A DNA stretch of 64,000 nucleotides from Salisaeta longa DSM 21114 (lineage in GTDB: Bacteria > Bacteroidota > Rhodothermia > Rhodothermales > Salinibacteraceae), in contig NZ_ATTH01000001.1 in the NCBI RefSeq assembly GCF_000419585.1, positions 2,643,001 to 2,707,000 on the forward strand, read 5' to 3'. Shown here piece by piece: positions 1-10,557 of the stretch. The translations under genes and the position numbers were made by a program. The notes below the pieces were generated by a model that was given only the letters and a program-made list of their open reading frames with translations, was not told where the DNA came from and did no database searches. The stretch's first letter is position 1. Each line of letters opens with the position of its first letter.

Positions 1-83
1 AGAAGCGCCCCGAGCCTACCGAGCGCGCCATCAAAGACTTTGTGGACGACGAGCTGTACTTCCGTCACGCCAACGAAGAATAA
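1..83 (+). CDS. rpoZ: C-terminal end of a probable RNA polymerase omega subunit (partial)
   Basis: An open frame enters from the left edge (first whole codon at base 3) and stops with TAA at 81-83, leaving 26 codons. The visible tail is charged and ends near ELYFRHANEE, which resembles the C-terminal tail of Bacteroidota omega-like subunits. The assignment leans on context, because rpoZ commonly lies directly before coaBC, the next gene here. Omega helps assemble the beta-prime subunit of RNA polymerase. With so few residues the identity is an inference; another small protein is possible. Confidence 0.45.
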   Translation, partial: KRPEPTERAIKDFVDDELYFRHANEE

Positions 84-191
84 GCACCGGCGTCCGTTGT
101 CCGCCTCGCATCCGGCGCCGATGAAGCCTGTGCACCACCCTGCAGGGCCGGGCCGCCGGATGTTTTGTTGTCTCGTGCCTCGTGTGCCGTC

Positions 192-1409
192 ATGGCCCTC
201 CCCGACCTCACCGACCGGCGCCTGCTGTTGGGCGTTACGGGAAGTATTGCGGCGTATAAAGCAGCCCTGCTCGTGCGTCTCCTAAAGCGTGCCGGTGCCG
301 CCGTGCAGGTGCTCATGACGCCCGACGCCGCCCGCTTTATTCCGCCGCTCACGCTGGGCACCCTCTCCGAGCGGAAAGTCCTCACCGAAATCTTTCCGGC
401 CAACGAAGACGGCTCGTGGACGCAGCACGTCACGTTGGGCACCTGGGCCGATCTGTTCGTCATTGCCCCTGCAACGGCCCAAACGATCGCCAAGCTGGCC
501 GGGGGCTTCAGCGACTCGATGCTCACCGCCACGGTGCTCTCGGCCAACTGCCCGCTCCTGGTGTGCCCCGCCATGGACCGCGACATGTACCAGCACCCGG
601 CCACGCAGCGCAACCTCAGGCAGCTTGCCGACTACGGCTATCACGTCATGCCGGCGGCGCACGGCGCGCTCGCCAGCGGCCTGGTGGGGCAGGGCCGCAT
701 GCCCGAACCTGCGGCCATCGTGCGCGAGATTGCCGAGCGCCTGCTGCCCACCGACGGCCCCCTCAGCGGCCAGCACGTGCTCGTGACCGCCGGCCCAACG
801 CAAGAACCCATCGACCCGGTGCGGCACCTCACCAACCCGTCGACCGGCACAATGGGGGTTGCCCTTGCGCAGGCCGCGGCCGCCCGCGGGGCCCGCGTCA
901 CCCTCGTGGCCGGGCCAACCACGCTCGACACGCCGCCGGGCGTCTCGCGCGTCGACGTGCGCACCGCCGCCGCCATGCACGAGGCCGTGCAGCGCCGCCG
1001 CGACACCGCCGACTGGGTGCTGATGGCCGCCGCCGTTGCCGACTACACGCCCGCCGATCCGTCCGACCGCAAGCAAAAAAAGCGTGACGATGATCTCACC
1101 ATTCGTCTCCGGCGCACGCCCGATATTCTGAAAACGCTGGGCGCCCACAAGCACGACGGGCAACGCCTGCTGGGCTTCGCGCTGGAAACCCACGACGGCC
1201 TCGCGCACGCCAAAGAAAAGCTGCGAGCCAAAAACTTGGACTGGATTGTGCTGAACAACCCGACGGAGGAGGGCGCGGGCTTCGGGCCGTCAACCAACGC
1301 CGTTACCTTGCTTGGTGCGGACGGCTCCCGCACCGCGTTCCCCCAGATGGACAAATTTGCCCTGGCCGGCGCTCTTTTGGATCATGTAATTGAAGCCCCC
1401 CATGCGTGA
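192..1409 (+). CDS. coaBC: Bifunctional phosphopantothenoylcysteine decarboxylase / phosphopantothenate-cysteine ligase
   Basis: A 405-residue cytosolic flavoprotein that joins cysteine to 4'-phosphopantothenate (CoaB) and decarboxylates the product (CoaC), two steps of coenzyme A synthesis. The N-terminal half is the flavin-binding CoaC domain: it opens with GVTGSIAAYKAA and carries PAMDRDMY near residue 140, close to the PAMN..M substrate clamp of the family. The second half starts at VLVTAGPTQEPIDPVR and has the CoaB Rossmann region (NPSTGTMG) and a KKR-containing nucleotide loop. Length is normal. ATG 192 is preferred over an upstream GTG/TTG because it begins just before the conserved first strand. 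The last 8 bases overlap the next gene. Confidence 0.95.
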   Translation: MALPDLTDRRLLLGVTGSIAAYKAALLVRLLKRAGAAVQVLMTPDAARFIPPLTLGTLSERKVLTEIFPANEDGSWTQHVTLGTWADLFVIAPATAQTIAKLAGGFSDSMLTATVLSANCPLLVCPAMDRDMYQHPATQRNLRQLADYGYHVMPAAHGALASGLVGQGRMPEPAAIVREIAERLLPTDGPLSGQHVLVTAGPTQEPIDPVRHLTNPSTGTMGVALAQAAAARGARVTLVAGPTTLDTPPGVSRVDVRTAAAMHEAVQRRRDTADWVLMAAAVADYTPADPSDRKQKKRDDDLTIRLRRTPDILKTLGAHKHDGQRLLGFALETHDGLAHAKEKLRAKNLDWIVLNNPTEEGAGFGPSTNAVTLLGADGSRTAFPQMDKFALAGALLDHVIEAPHA

Positions 1410-2187
1410 CCTCCTTCGCAGCACGCGCCAGCTGCTCGCGCACGAACGCGCCCTCACGGGCTCCTGGCTTCCCCTAAACGCTCATCGCTCTGCCACCGCT
1501 TCCGACGACGACATGCCCAACCAAGACCTGTTCGGCAACACGATCGACCCGACCGAAGACGCGTCTCTCCCGCCGCACGCACGCATCCACGCGCTCATCC
1601 CAGAGGAGGCGCCGTACCGCGATGTGGAGTCGCTTGAGGAACTGGAAGCCATCGTCGCCAACACTGTGTTCATCCCGCTCGATGAGGAGCGCCAGAACCC
1701 GGTGTTTGGCGTCGGTACGCCCACGGCCGACCTCCTCGTCATTGGGGAAGCGCCCGGGCGCGACGAAGACAAAGAGGGCGAGCCGTTCGTGGGCCGCTCG
1801 GGGCAGCTCCTGGACAAAATTTTGGCGGCGATCAACTTCGATCGCTCCGACATTTACATCACCAACATCCTCAAGAGCCGCCCGCCCAACAATCGCGACC
1901 CGCAGGCGGAAGAAGTGGAGGCGCACATCCCGATCCTGTACAAGCAGATCGAACTCATCCGCCCGCAGATTATCCTGTGCGTGGGTAAGGTGGCCGCCAA
2001 CACGCTGCTCGACCGGCGCTCGTCGCTCAAGTCGCTGCGCGGCAAAGAGCACGACTTCTACGGCATTCCGGTGATGGCTACCTATCACCCGGCCGCGCTG
2101 CTGCGTAACCCAAACTGGAAGCGCCCCACGTGGGAGGACATGAAGCTGCTCCGCACGCGCTACGATGCGTTGACCGACGCCGCGTAA
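1402..2187 (+). CDS. Family 4-type uracil-DNA glycosylase lacking the Fe-S cysteines
   Basis: A 261-residue base-excision repair enzyme expected to remove uracil from DNA. The active-site loop GEAPG is at 115-119, followed by FVGRSGQLLDKIL, and the C-terminal substrate loop YHPAALLRNP is present; these are the signatures of family 4/5 enzymes. All four cysteines that normally bind the 4Fe-4S cluster are replaced: the first pair by T88 and I91, the KCRPP cysteine by S159, and the fourth by H175. An unusual ~80-residue N-terminal extension precedes the core. ATG 1402 overlaps the coaBC stop, suggesting translational coupling. Family assignment is firm; activity without the cluster is unknown. 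Confidence 0.9.
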   Translation: MRDLLRSTRQLLAHERALTGSWLPLNAHRSATASDDDMPNQDLFGNTIDPTEDASLPPHARIHALIPEEAPYRDVESLEELEAIVANTVFIPLDEERQNPVFGVGTPTADLLVIGEAPGRDEDKEGEPFVGRSGQLLDKILAAINFDRSDIYITNILKSRPPNNRDPQAEEVEAHIPILYKQIELIRPQIILCVGKVAANTLLDRRSSLKSLRGKEHDFYGIPVMATYHPAALLRNPNWKRPTWEDMKLLRTRYDALTDAA

Positions 2188-2279
2188 CCTATCACGCGTG
2201 AGGCGTCATTCTTCATTTGTAGAAATGGGCCAGCGCCCGTACGTTAATCAGTCCGCTCGTTCACAAGGTGCCCCATGCC

Positions 2280-3890
2280 ATGGCCGACTCCGACGACTCG
2301 AAGCAGCGCCTGAACATCGACGACAGCGGGCGGCCCTCGTACCCGCTCGACAAGATGCGCGGGCGCCAAAGCGAGCGCCGGCGGGCCCGGGCCGAGGCGG
2401 TCCATAAAAAATCGGGCCGCGTGCCGCCGCAGGCCACCGATGTGGAGATGAGCGTGCTGGGCGCCATGCTCTTGGAGCGCGAGGCCATCCCCAAGGCCAT
2501 CGAGATTCTGCCCGAGGAGGCGTTCTACAGCGCGAAGCATCAAAAAATTTACGGCGCTATCCTCAGCCTCTTTGAGCGGGGCAATCCGGTGGACCTCGTC
2601 ACGCTCACCGAGGAGTTGAAGCGGCGCGACGCGATCGACGACATCGGCGGGCCGTACTACCTCACCGAGCTGACGACGCAGGTGGCTTCGGCGGCCAACG
2701 TAGAATATCACGCCCGCATCATTGCGGAGAAGTCGCTGCTGCGGCAGCTCATCGAGAAGCTCACGAGCCTAGTGGGCGACGCGTACGAGCCTGGCGCAGA
2801 CGCTTTTGAGCTGCTCGACGAGGCCGAGAGCGAAATCTTTGGCATCTCGGACACGCAGATGCGCCGCGCGGCGGCGCCTATGAACGACGTGGTAAAAGAT
2901 ACGCTGGAGCAGCTGGAGGCCATCCACGGGCAAGATACCGGCATTACCGGCGTGCCCAGCGGCTTCGACGCGCTCGACCGGCTCACGAGCGGCTGGCAGC
3001 CCTCCGATCTGGTTATCGTTGCGGCACGGCCGTCGATGGGAAAGACGGCGTTTAGCCTGGCGTGCGCGCTAAACGCAGCCACGCATCCTGAACGGCAAAC
3101 CGGCGTGGCCATCTTCTCGCTGGAGATGGGCGCGCAACAGCTCGCGCAGCGCATGCTCACCTCCGAGGCCCGCGTGGATGCGCACCGGGCCCGCACCGGG
3201 CGTATGAAGGACGACGACTGGCAGCGCCTGGCCCGCACCGCCGGCCGCCTCAGCGAAGCGCCCATCTACATCGACGACACACCGGGCCTGAGCGTGCTGG
3301 AGCTGCGTGCCAAGTGCCGCCGCCTGAAAGCCGAGCACGACATCGGCCTCGTGGTGGTCGACTACCTGCAGCTGATGCAAGCCTCCGGCAAGCTCCGCAG
3401 CGGCGCCAACCGCGAGCAAGAGATCGCCCACATCTCGCGGTCGCTGAAGGGCCTCGCCAAAGAGCTGAACCTGCCGGTGATTGCCCTCTCGCAGCTCAAC
3501 CGCGCCGTTGAAAACCGGGGCGGCGACAAGCGCCCGCAGCTCTCGGACCTGCGCGAATCCGGCTCTATCGAGCAGGATGCCGATGTGGTGTCGTTCATCT
3601 ACCGCGCCGAGCGCTACGGCATTACCACCGACAACGAAGGCAACCCCACCGAGGGCCGCGCCGAAGTGATCATTGGCAAGCAGCGGAACGGTCCGATTGG
3701 CGTGGCCGAGCTGGCCTTCGTGAAGAAGTACGCGCGCTTCGAAAACCTCTCGCGGAGCGGCGGCCCCGGGCCGGGCGGCTTCCCCGACGACGGCGGCTGG
3801 GACGACGGCCCGCCCCCGCCCAACGACGACTGGGACAACGGGCCGCCCGGCGGCGACGGCACCGGCCAACGCGCCGATGCACCGTTTTAG
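2280..3890 (+). CDS. dnaB: Replicative DNA helicase
   Basis: A hexameric 5'-3' helicase that unwinds the replication fork. About 536 residues: a charged N-terminal extension of ~45 residues, the all-helical DnaB-N domain (from VPPQATDVEMSVLGAMLLE), a linker, then the RecA-like core with Walker A ARPSMGKTAF, Walker B VVVDYLQLM, and the GSIEQDADVV and KQRNGP motifs. No intein interrupts the core, although dnaB is a frequent intein host. The tail is rich in glycine, proline and aspartate, like SSB-type disordered tails. ATG 2280 is chosen over GTG 2268. It stands alone, with an inverted repeat downstream. Confidence 0.95.
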   Translation: MADSDDSKQRLNIDDSGRPSYPLDKMRGRQSERRRARAEAVHKKSGRVPPQATDVEMSVLGAMLLEREAIPKAIEILPEEAFYSAKHQKIYGAILSLFERGNPVDLVTLTEELKRRDAIDDIGGPYYLTELTTQVASAANVEYHARIIAEKSLLRQLIEKLTSLVGDAYEPGADAFELLDEAESEIFGISDTQMRRAAAPMNDVVKDTLEQLEAIHGQDTGITGVPSGFDALDRLTSGWQPSDLVIVAARPSMGKTAFSLACALNAATHPERQTGVAIFSLEMGAQQLAQRMLTSEARVDAHRARTGRMKDDDWQRLARTAGRLSEAPIYIDDTPGLSVLELRAKCRRLKAEHDIGLVVVDYLQLMQASGKLRSGANREQEIAHISRSLKGLAKELNLPVIALSQLNRAVENRGGDKRPQLSDLRESGSIEQDADVVSFIYRAERYGITTDNEGNPTEGRAEVIIGKQRNGPIGVAELAFVKKYARFENLSRSGGPGPGGFPDDGGWDDGPPPPNDDWDNGPPGGDGTGQRADAPF

Positions 3891-3923
3891 GCGCTTTCTA
3901 ACAACCTTGGCCTGCAATGACGC

Positions 3924-3965
3924 GCGGGCTACGCCGCTGGGACGATGCCCACGAGCGTAGCCCGC
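3924..3965. terminator. Long inverted repeat after dnaB, possible bidirectional terminator
   Basis: Two perfect 11-base arms (GCGGGCTACGC and its complement) enclose a 20-base loop that itself contains TGGG/CCCA. It lies between dnaB and the convergent rhodanese gene, a usual place for a shared terminator. There is no clear T-run, so factor-independent termination is uncertain. A second small hairpin (CCCCC-AAC-CGGGGG type) follows at 3982-3995. Confidence 0.5.
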
Positions 3966-4012
3966 CAATCTGTTCAAACGTCCCCCAACCGGGGGCCGCG
4001 TGCTTTGGGGCG

Positions 4013-4378
4013 TTAGGACGCCGCGTTGCCTATCAGGTCGTAGCCGGCCGCGCGCCACCCCTGCAGGCCGTCCTCAAAATCGCGCACGTTGCGGTAGCCC
4101 ATTTCTTGCAGCGTGCGGGCCGCCTCCGGCGACGCGGTGCAGTCGGCATTTGCGCAGTAGACCACCACCGGCGCCTCGCGATCCGGCACAATCTCCTCAA
4201 CCACAGCGATGTTGTCTGTGGGCACGTTGATGGAGCCGGGAATGCGGCGCGCCTGATAGGCCTCGGCATCGAGAACGTTGATGAGGATGGGCGGCCGGTC
4301 GCTGCGCAGCTCGCGCTTCAGCGAGTCGGCCGTGAGGGTTGCAAGCGTGTCGGCTGGTTCGGCGGTTGCTGTTGCCAT
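4013..4378 (-). CDS. Single-domain rhodanese-like sulfurtransferase
   Basis: A 121-residue cytosolic protein with one rhodanese domain. The active-site loop is VVVYCANADCTAS, with the catalytic cysteine in YCANADC, and the N-terminal LINVLDAEAYQARRIPGS matches the usual INVL.....Y...HIPGA strand. Such proteins carry persulfide sulfur for thiosulfate/cyanide detoxification or cofactor sulfur transfer; the exact acceptor is not visible. ATG 4378 removes 17 unconserved residues of a longer frame. It is convergent with dnaB and follows, on the same strand, the histone-deacetylase-like gene after a short gap. Confidence 0.85.
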   Translation of the reverse strand: MATATAEPADTLATLTADSLKRELRSDRPPILINVLDAEAYQARRIPGSINVPTDNIAVVEEIVPDREAPVVVYCANADCTASPEAARTLQEMGYRNVRDFEDGLQGWRAAGYDLIGNAAS

Positions 4379-4469
4379 AGCGATCAATGATGGGTTATGA
4401 GCAATCAATGAACGCTTGTGCCACAACACAGCGGCACGCGCTTAAAATGTTTGCCGGGCGTAGGCTCTG

Positions 4470-5366
4470 TTACCAAAGCGTTGCAGCCTCCCGGTGCATG
4501 ACCGCGTGCAGGTCGGCCGTGGCGGCAGGGGTTGTGGCGTACCCACCCGAGAGCAGCAGCACCGTGGCAACATCCGATGCAGCAAAGGTGCGCAGCGCGA
4601 AGCGGTCGCGGGCGTGCAAGCCGTCGCGCGTGAGGGCGAGGCGGCCGTACCGATCGCCGGCCATCACGTCAATTCCGCCCAGGTAGATGATCAGGTCGGG
4701 GCGTGCGCGAGCCACGGCGGTGGGGAGGTGTGCCGCAAGGGCATCGAGGTAGGCAGCGTCGGGCGTGTCATCGGGCAAGCCGACATCGTGGGTGGAGGGC
4801 GGCTTGCGGAAAGGATAGTTTTTGGCGCCGTGCATCGAAAAAGTGTAGACGGCGGGGTCGTCCGCAAAGAACGCCGCGTTGCCATTGCCCTGGTGCACGT
4901 CGAGGTCTACAATCAGCACGCGCTGCACCCAGCAGGCCCGCTGCAGCACGCGGATGGCCACAGCCACGTCGTTCAGCACGCAGAAGCCTTCGCCGTGGCC
5001 GGGGGCCGCGTGGTGCGTACCGCCTGCCAGGTTGGCTGCCACGCCGTCCTGTAGGGCCATCAGGGCGGCGTTGAGCGTCCCCTGCACGGCCAAGCGCGAG
5101 CGCCGCACCAGCCGGGGCGACCAGGGCAGGCCCATGCGCCGCTCCTCCCGATCGGTGAGCGCGCCGCGGGCGAGGCGGTCGAGATAGTCGCGCGTGTGCA
5201 CCGTCAGTAGATCCGACCAATCGGCCGGGCGCGGTGCCACCACATCTTCTGCGCGCACCAGCCCCTCGCGCAGCAGCTGCGCATGCAGCGCCGGAAACTT
5301 GGCCATGGGAAAGGGATGCCCGTCGGGCAGCGGAACGTAGTAACCGTCGCAATAACTGACGCGCAT
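4470..5366 (-). CDS. Histone deacetylase / acetoin utilization family deacetylase
   Basis: A 298-residue zinc amidohydrolase of the class related to AcuC and acetylpolyamine amidohydrolase. The motifs are in order: the histidine pair in GTHHAAPGHGEGFCVLND, the metal-binding DLDVHQGNG, and the C-terminal LGGIDVMAGDRYGRL and LLLSGGYA. It would remove acetyl groups from lysines, polyamines or another small amide; the sequence does not settle the substrate. Bacterial single-domain HDACs are usually cytosolic, and no signal peptide is seen. ATG 5366 starts at MRVSYCDGYY; the longer frame adds unconserved residues. Confidence 0.88.
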   Translation of the reverse strand: MRVSYCDGYYVPLPDGHPFPMAKFPALHAQLLREGLVRAEDVVAPRPADWSDLLTVHTRDYLDRLARGALTDREERRMGLPWSPRLVRRSRLAVQGTLNAALMALQDGVAANLAGGTHHAAPGHGEGFCVLNDVAVAIRVLQRACWVQRVLIVDLDVHQGNGNAAFFADDPAVYTFSMHGAKNYPFRKPPSTHDVGLPDDTPDAAYLDALAAHLPTAVARARPDLIIYLGGIDVMAGDRYGRLALTRDGLHARDRFALRTFAASDVATVLLLSGGYATTPAATADLHAVMHREAATLW

Positions 5367-5540
5367 ACTGCAAGGTGCGTTGCGGGTGGAGCGGAGCTGT
5401 ACGCCACGTAAGAAGAACGTCCGTGAGGCGCAGTTCCACACCGGGCGCGGACGTAAGCGCGCCGAAACATTTGGGTCGGCGGAGGGTGCTTTTTACTGAC
5501 CTATGTCTATCGTGCCCGTCGCCGCCCATCCGAGAGTTTT

Positions 5541-7127
<1,587 letters not shown>

Positions 7128-7158
7128 GGGCAGCACGGCCTATCCTGCCCGCTCTTTT
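7128..7158 (+). terminator. Weak hairpin with T-run after the DegP-like gene
   Basis: GGGCAG (7128-7133) pairs with CTGCCC (7145-7150) around an 11-base loop and is followed by GCTCTTTT. It sits between the protease stop and the aroC start only ~50 bases on, so it could attenuate rather than fully stop transcription into aroC. Confidence 0.35.
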
Positions 7159-7178
7159 CATTTGTCTTGTGTAGTTTT

Positions 7179-8390
7179 ATGCTTCGTTACCTTACCGCCG
7201 GCGAGTCGCACGGCGAGGCCCTCATTGGCATCATCGAGGGCATGCCCGCCCACGTTCCGCTGACGGCTGCCGACATCAATACGCACCTGGCGCGCCGCTG
7301 GCTGGGCTACGGCCGCGGCGGCCGCTCGAAGATCGAGAACGACAAGGTCCACATTTATAGCGGGCTGCGGTTTGGGAAGACCATGGGCAGCCCCATTGCC
7401 TTTCGGCTCGACAATGCCGCCTACACCAAGGACCGCGCCGGCTGGCCCGAAAAGATGGCCCTGGAGGGCTCCGGCGACGACATCGACCCCGTCACCCTGC
7501 CGCGACCGGGCCATACCGACCTGGCCGGCCTGCAAAAGTACAACTTCGACGACATCCGTCCGGTGATTGACCGGAGCAGCGCGCGCGAGACGGCCATGCG
7601 CGTGGCGTGCTGCTCGGTGGCCCGCCAGCTGCTCGCACAGTTTGGCATTGCCGTGGGCAGCCACGTGGTGCGGCTGGGCGACGTCACCTACGACGATGCG
7701 TCCGACTGGGCCGCCCGGCGGGATGCCCTCTTGGAGGACGGCGGCGCCCGCGCCCTGTACGAAGCGGCCGACGAAAGTGCCCTGCGCATGCTCGACGACG
7801 ACCTCACGGCGGAGGCCGTCGAACACATCGAAGCCACAAAGAAAGCCGGCGACTCGCTGGGGGGGGTCTACGAGGTGGTTGTTACCGGCGTGCCCCCCGG
7901 GCTGGGGTCGTACGTGCACTGGGACCGGCGCCTCGACGGCCAGCTGGCCCAGGCCATCTGCTCCATTCAAGCCCAAAAAGCCGCCGAGATTGGCGACGGC
8001 GTGCAGAATGCCGCGCGCCCCGGCTCGCAGGTGCACGACCCCATTGCACCCGACGGCGACGGATCGCTCACGCGCCGCACCAACCATGCCGGCGGCATTG
8101 AGGGCGGCACCTCCAACGGCATGCCCATCATCGTGCGCGGCTACATGAAACCCATTCCCACGCTCATTAAGCCGCTCGACTCGGTAGACCTGGCCACCGG
8201 CGAGGCCCAAACCACCCGCTACGAGCGCAGCGACATCACGAGCGTGCCGGCCGCGTCGACCGTGGCCGAGGCCACCGTGGCCTACACCATCGCAAACGCC
8301 TTCCTCGAAAAATTCGGGGGCGACCACCTGGAGGAAATACGTGCCCATGTGGCCAACGGAACGGCGCAACCCGGGAGCCAGCGCCCGTAG
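7179..8390 (+). CDS. aroC: Chorismate synthase
   Basis: The last enzyme of the shikimate pathway, converting 5-enolpyruvylshikimate-3-phosphate to chorismate with reduced FMN. The 403-residue protein begins with the hallmark MLRYLTAGESHGEAL and has the second signature GRGGRSKIENDK, the RPGHTDLAG loop, and SSARETAMRVA in the FMN-binding core. The C-terminal HAGGIEGGTSNGMPI is also diagnostic. Length is slightly above the usual 360-390 because of a small tail. ATG 7179 is the only start giving the conserved N-terminus. Confidence 0.96.
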   Translation: MLRYLTAGESHGEALIGIIEGMPAHVPLTAADINTHLARRWLGYGRGGRSKIENDKVHIYSGLRFGKTMGSPIAFRLDNAAYTKDRAGWPEKMALEGSGDDIDPVTLPRPGHTDLAGLQKYNFDDIRPVIDRSSARETAMRVACCSVARQLLAQFGIAVGSHVVRLGDVTYDDASDWAARRDALLEDGGARALYEAADESALRMLDDDLTAEAVEHIEATKKAGDSLGGVYEVVVTGVPPGLGSYVHWDRRLDGQLAQAICSIQAQKAAEIGDGVQNAARPGSQVHDPIAPDGDGSLTRRTNHAGGIEGGTSNGMPIIVRGYMKPIPTLIKPLDSVDLATGEAQTTRYERSDITSVPAASTVAEATVAYTIANAFLEKFGGDHLEEIRAHVANGTAQPGSQRP

Positions 8391-8417
8391 CGCCGGTTTC
8401 CCCTATAACTTCCAGCG

Positions 8418-8453
8418 GTATGTTGACACGCAACATACTGCATCGTATATTTG
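8418..8453 (+). promoter_or_regulatory. Promoter with perfect palindrome over its -35 box, upstream of the phosphorelay cluster
   Basis: TTGACA at 8423-8428, a 17-base spacer, then TATATT at 8446-8451. The same bases 8446-8453 read TATATTTG, matching the Bacteroidota pattern TAnnTTTG. An 8-base perfect inverted repeat (GTATGTTG, 5-base spacer, CAACATAC; 8418-8438) covers the -35 element, a good place for a repressor. The first downstream gene is the PAS kinase at 8536. Confidence 0.6.
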
Positions 8454-8535
8454 AATAGTTTACAAACCCGTTACAGACGCATGCCGCGCCCTCGACGCCT
8501 ATGCCGGTAGGGTTGCCCATGCGCGCTATGGTTCC

Positions 8536-10515
8536 ATGACGCAGGCTTCGGCGCTTCAGTCTACATTCCCCAATGCTTCCGCGGCCGCCGTGTCGCTCAA
8601 CCAGCCGCTGGCCGTGCTGCGGTCGGTGGTAGACGCCTGGCCGGGCGTGGTGGGCGTGCTGGATGCCGAGGGGGTGGTGCAGGCGTGGAGCCCGGAATGG
8701 GCCGCCGTCTTCGAGATGGAAGGGCCTACGCCCTGGGCCGAGCTGGTGGAGGACGCCGCTGGCCACTGGCAGGACGTGCTGGACACGACACGCCGCGAGC
8801 AGGTGCGCCAACGCGGCACCGACCAGCGCCTCAAGCATGTGAACGGCAAGGAGTACTGGGTCGACTGGACGGCCTGCCCGTGGCACCCGCCGGACGGGCC
8901 GACCGGCAGCGTTCTCATTCTGACGGATCGCACGCTGGCGCGCCAGGCCCACGCGGCCCGCGAGCAGATGGGCAGTCGCTTTGATGCCCTGCTTAACACC
9001 GTCAACGAAGGCGTGCTGCTCATGGACCGTCGCGGCATCTTTCGCGATTGCAATGCCACGGCCGCTCGCATCTTTGGACGGCCCCGGCATGAAATCATCG
9101 GGGCGCGCTTTAACGACGACAAGTGGAACGGCCTGCGCCCCGACGGCACACCGATGCCCAACGCCGAATTTCCGTTCTGGCGGGCCTACTTTATGCGAGA
9201 GCCGATCGAAGATGCGCTCATGGGCATTTATCCGCCCGATGAGCCGCCCCGGTGGATTCGTGTGAACGCCCGTCCGCTGTTCGACTCGTACAGCGACGAT
9301 CCGTACGGCGTCTTGGCCTGCTTTCAGGACGTCACCGACCAGCAGCTCAAAGACGAGGCGCTGCAAACCTCGCGCGACCTCTTGTCCAGCGTCCTCACCA
9401 GCTCGCTCGACGGCATCCTTGTGCTTGCGGCCGTGCGCAACTCGCAAAGCACCATCACCGACTTCGAGTGCCTGCTGGCCAATCCACAGGCCGAAAAGAT
9501 GTTTGGGCGTTCCGCCGATGACCTCGTGGGTACGTCCCTTAGCGAGGAGCTGCCCGAAGCTGTAACCGACGACCTCTTTGCCACCTACCAGGCGGTTATT
9601 GCAGAAGGCGATCCGCAGCAGATTGAAGTAGAGCGTACCGTAGCGCAGGACGACGAGGGGCCGCGCACGGTGTGGTATCATGTGATGGCCGTCAAGATTG
9701 AGGACGGCGTAGCGGTTACCTTCCGCGATATTACCGAGCGCAAAGAAGCTGCGCAGGCCATGGCGGCTACCAATGCCAAGCTGGAGCAACGCAACCGTGC
9801 CCTGCGCGACTTTGCGTATGTGGCCTCGCATGACCTGCAAGAGCCGCTGCGCAAAATTAGTGCGTTCTCGAATCTCGTGCTGGAAGACTACGGGGACGTG
9901 GTGGACGACGACGGCCGCCACTACCTGGAGCGCATGCAGGACGCAGCCCAGCGCATGTCGCAGCTTATCTCTGACCTGCTCGTGTACTCTCGCGTCACCA
10001 CACAGAGCCGTCCCTTTAAGCCGGTCGACCTGAACACGGTGGCGGCGAACGTAAAGAGCGACCTCGAGTTGCGCATCCGCGACGTAGACGGCACGGTAGA
10101 CATTGGCCCGCTGCCCACCCTTACGGCCGACCACACCCAAATTCGCCAGCTCCTCCAAAACCTGATCGGCAACGGTCTCAAGTTTCACCGCCCGAACGTC
10201 CCTCCAGCTGTAACCGTACGCGCGGATACTGTACCTGCCGATTCGCTGCCTGAGGAGGTGTATGTCGATACCAGCGGCCCGGTGTGCCGCCTGACCGTGG
10301 CCGACAACGGCATTGGGTTCGACAACAAATACGCCGACCGTATTTTTTCTCCTTTTAAGCGTCTCCACGGCCGCAGTGCCTACGAAGGCACCGGGATGGG
10401 CCTGGCCATTTGCCGGCGCATCGTGGAGCGCCACAGTGGCTATATTACCGTAGCGAGCGTTCCCAACGAGGGAACAACGTTCACTGTTTACCTTCCGGTA
10501 CGTCCTGCCGCGTAA
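8536..10515 (+). CDS. Multi-PAS sensor histidine kinase
   Basis: A 659-residue kinase with no obvious membrane segments, so probably a cytosolic sensor. Three PAS-type domains (roughly residues 20-135, 145-275 and 280-405) precede the HisKA dimerisation helix with phosphoacceptor H432 in VASHDLQEPLRK. The HATPase domain ends the protein (N box NLIGNGLKFH, G1 ADNGIGF, G2 GTGMGLAI). The HDLQEPLR type is typical of kinases partnered with small stand-alone Rcp1-like regulators, and such a regulator is encoded 42 bases downstream. PAS ligands or cofactors cannot be read from the sequence. ATG 8536 is the only close start. Confidence 0.9.
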   Translation: MTQASALQSTFPNASAAAVSLNQPLAVLRSVVDAWPGVVGVLDAEGVVQAWSPEWAAVFEMEGPTPWAELVEDAAGHWQDVLDTTRREQVRQRGTDQRLKHVNGKEYWVDWTACPWHPPDGPTGSVLILTDRTLARQAHAAREQMGSRFDALLNTVNEGVLLMDRRGIFRDCNATAARIFGRPRHEIIGARFNDDKWNGLRPDGTPMPNAEFPFWRAYFMREPIEDALMGIYPPDEPPRWIRVNARPLFDSYSDDPYGVLACFQDVTDQQLKDEALQTSRDLLSSVLTSSLDGILVLAAVRNSQSTITDFECLLANPQAEKMFGRSADDLVGTSLSEELPEAVTDDLFATYQAVIAEGDPQQIEVERTVAQDDEGPRTVWYHVMAVKIEDGVAVTFRDITERKEAAQAMAATNAKLEQRNRALRDFAYVASHDLQEPLRKISAFSNLVLEDYGDVVDDDGRHYLERMQDAAQRMSQLISDLLVYSRVTTQSRPFKPVDLNTVAANVKSDLELRIRDVDGTVDIGPLPTLTADHTQIRQLLQNLIGNGLKFHRPNVPPAVTVRADTVPADSLPEEVYVDTSGPVCRLTVADNGIGFDNKYADRIFSPFKRLHGRSAYEGTGMGLAICRRIVERHSGYITVASVPNEGTTFTVYLPVRPAA

Positions 10516-10557
10516 CCCGTACGGCAGCGCGCGTGCGCCGGACCGATACAGCATCCT

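Noticed and set aside
2280-3890. Intein in dnaB
   Set aside because: The helicase motifs run without interruption and the length is normal.
8236-10554. 772-codon minus-strand frame opposite the PAS kinase
   Set aside because: It overlaps a well-supported kinase entirely and its translation shows no family features.
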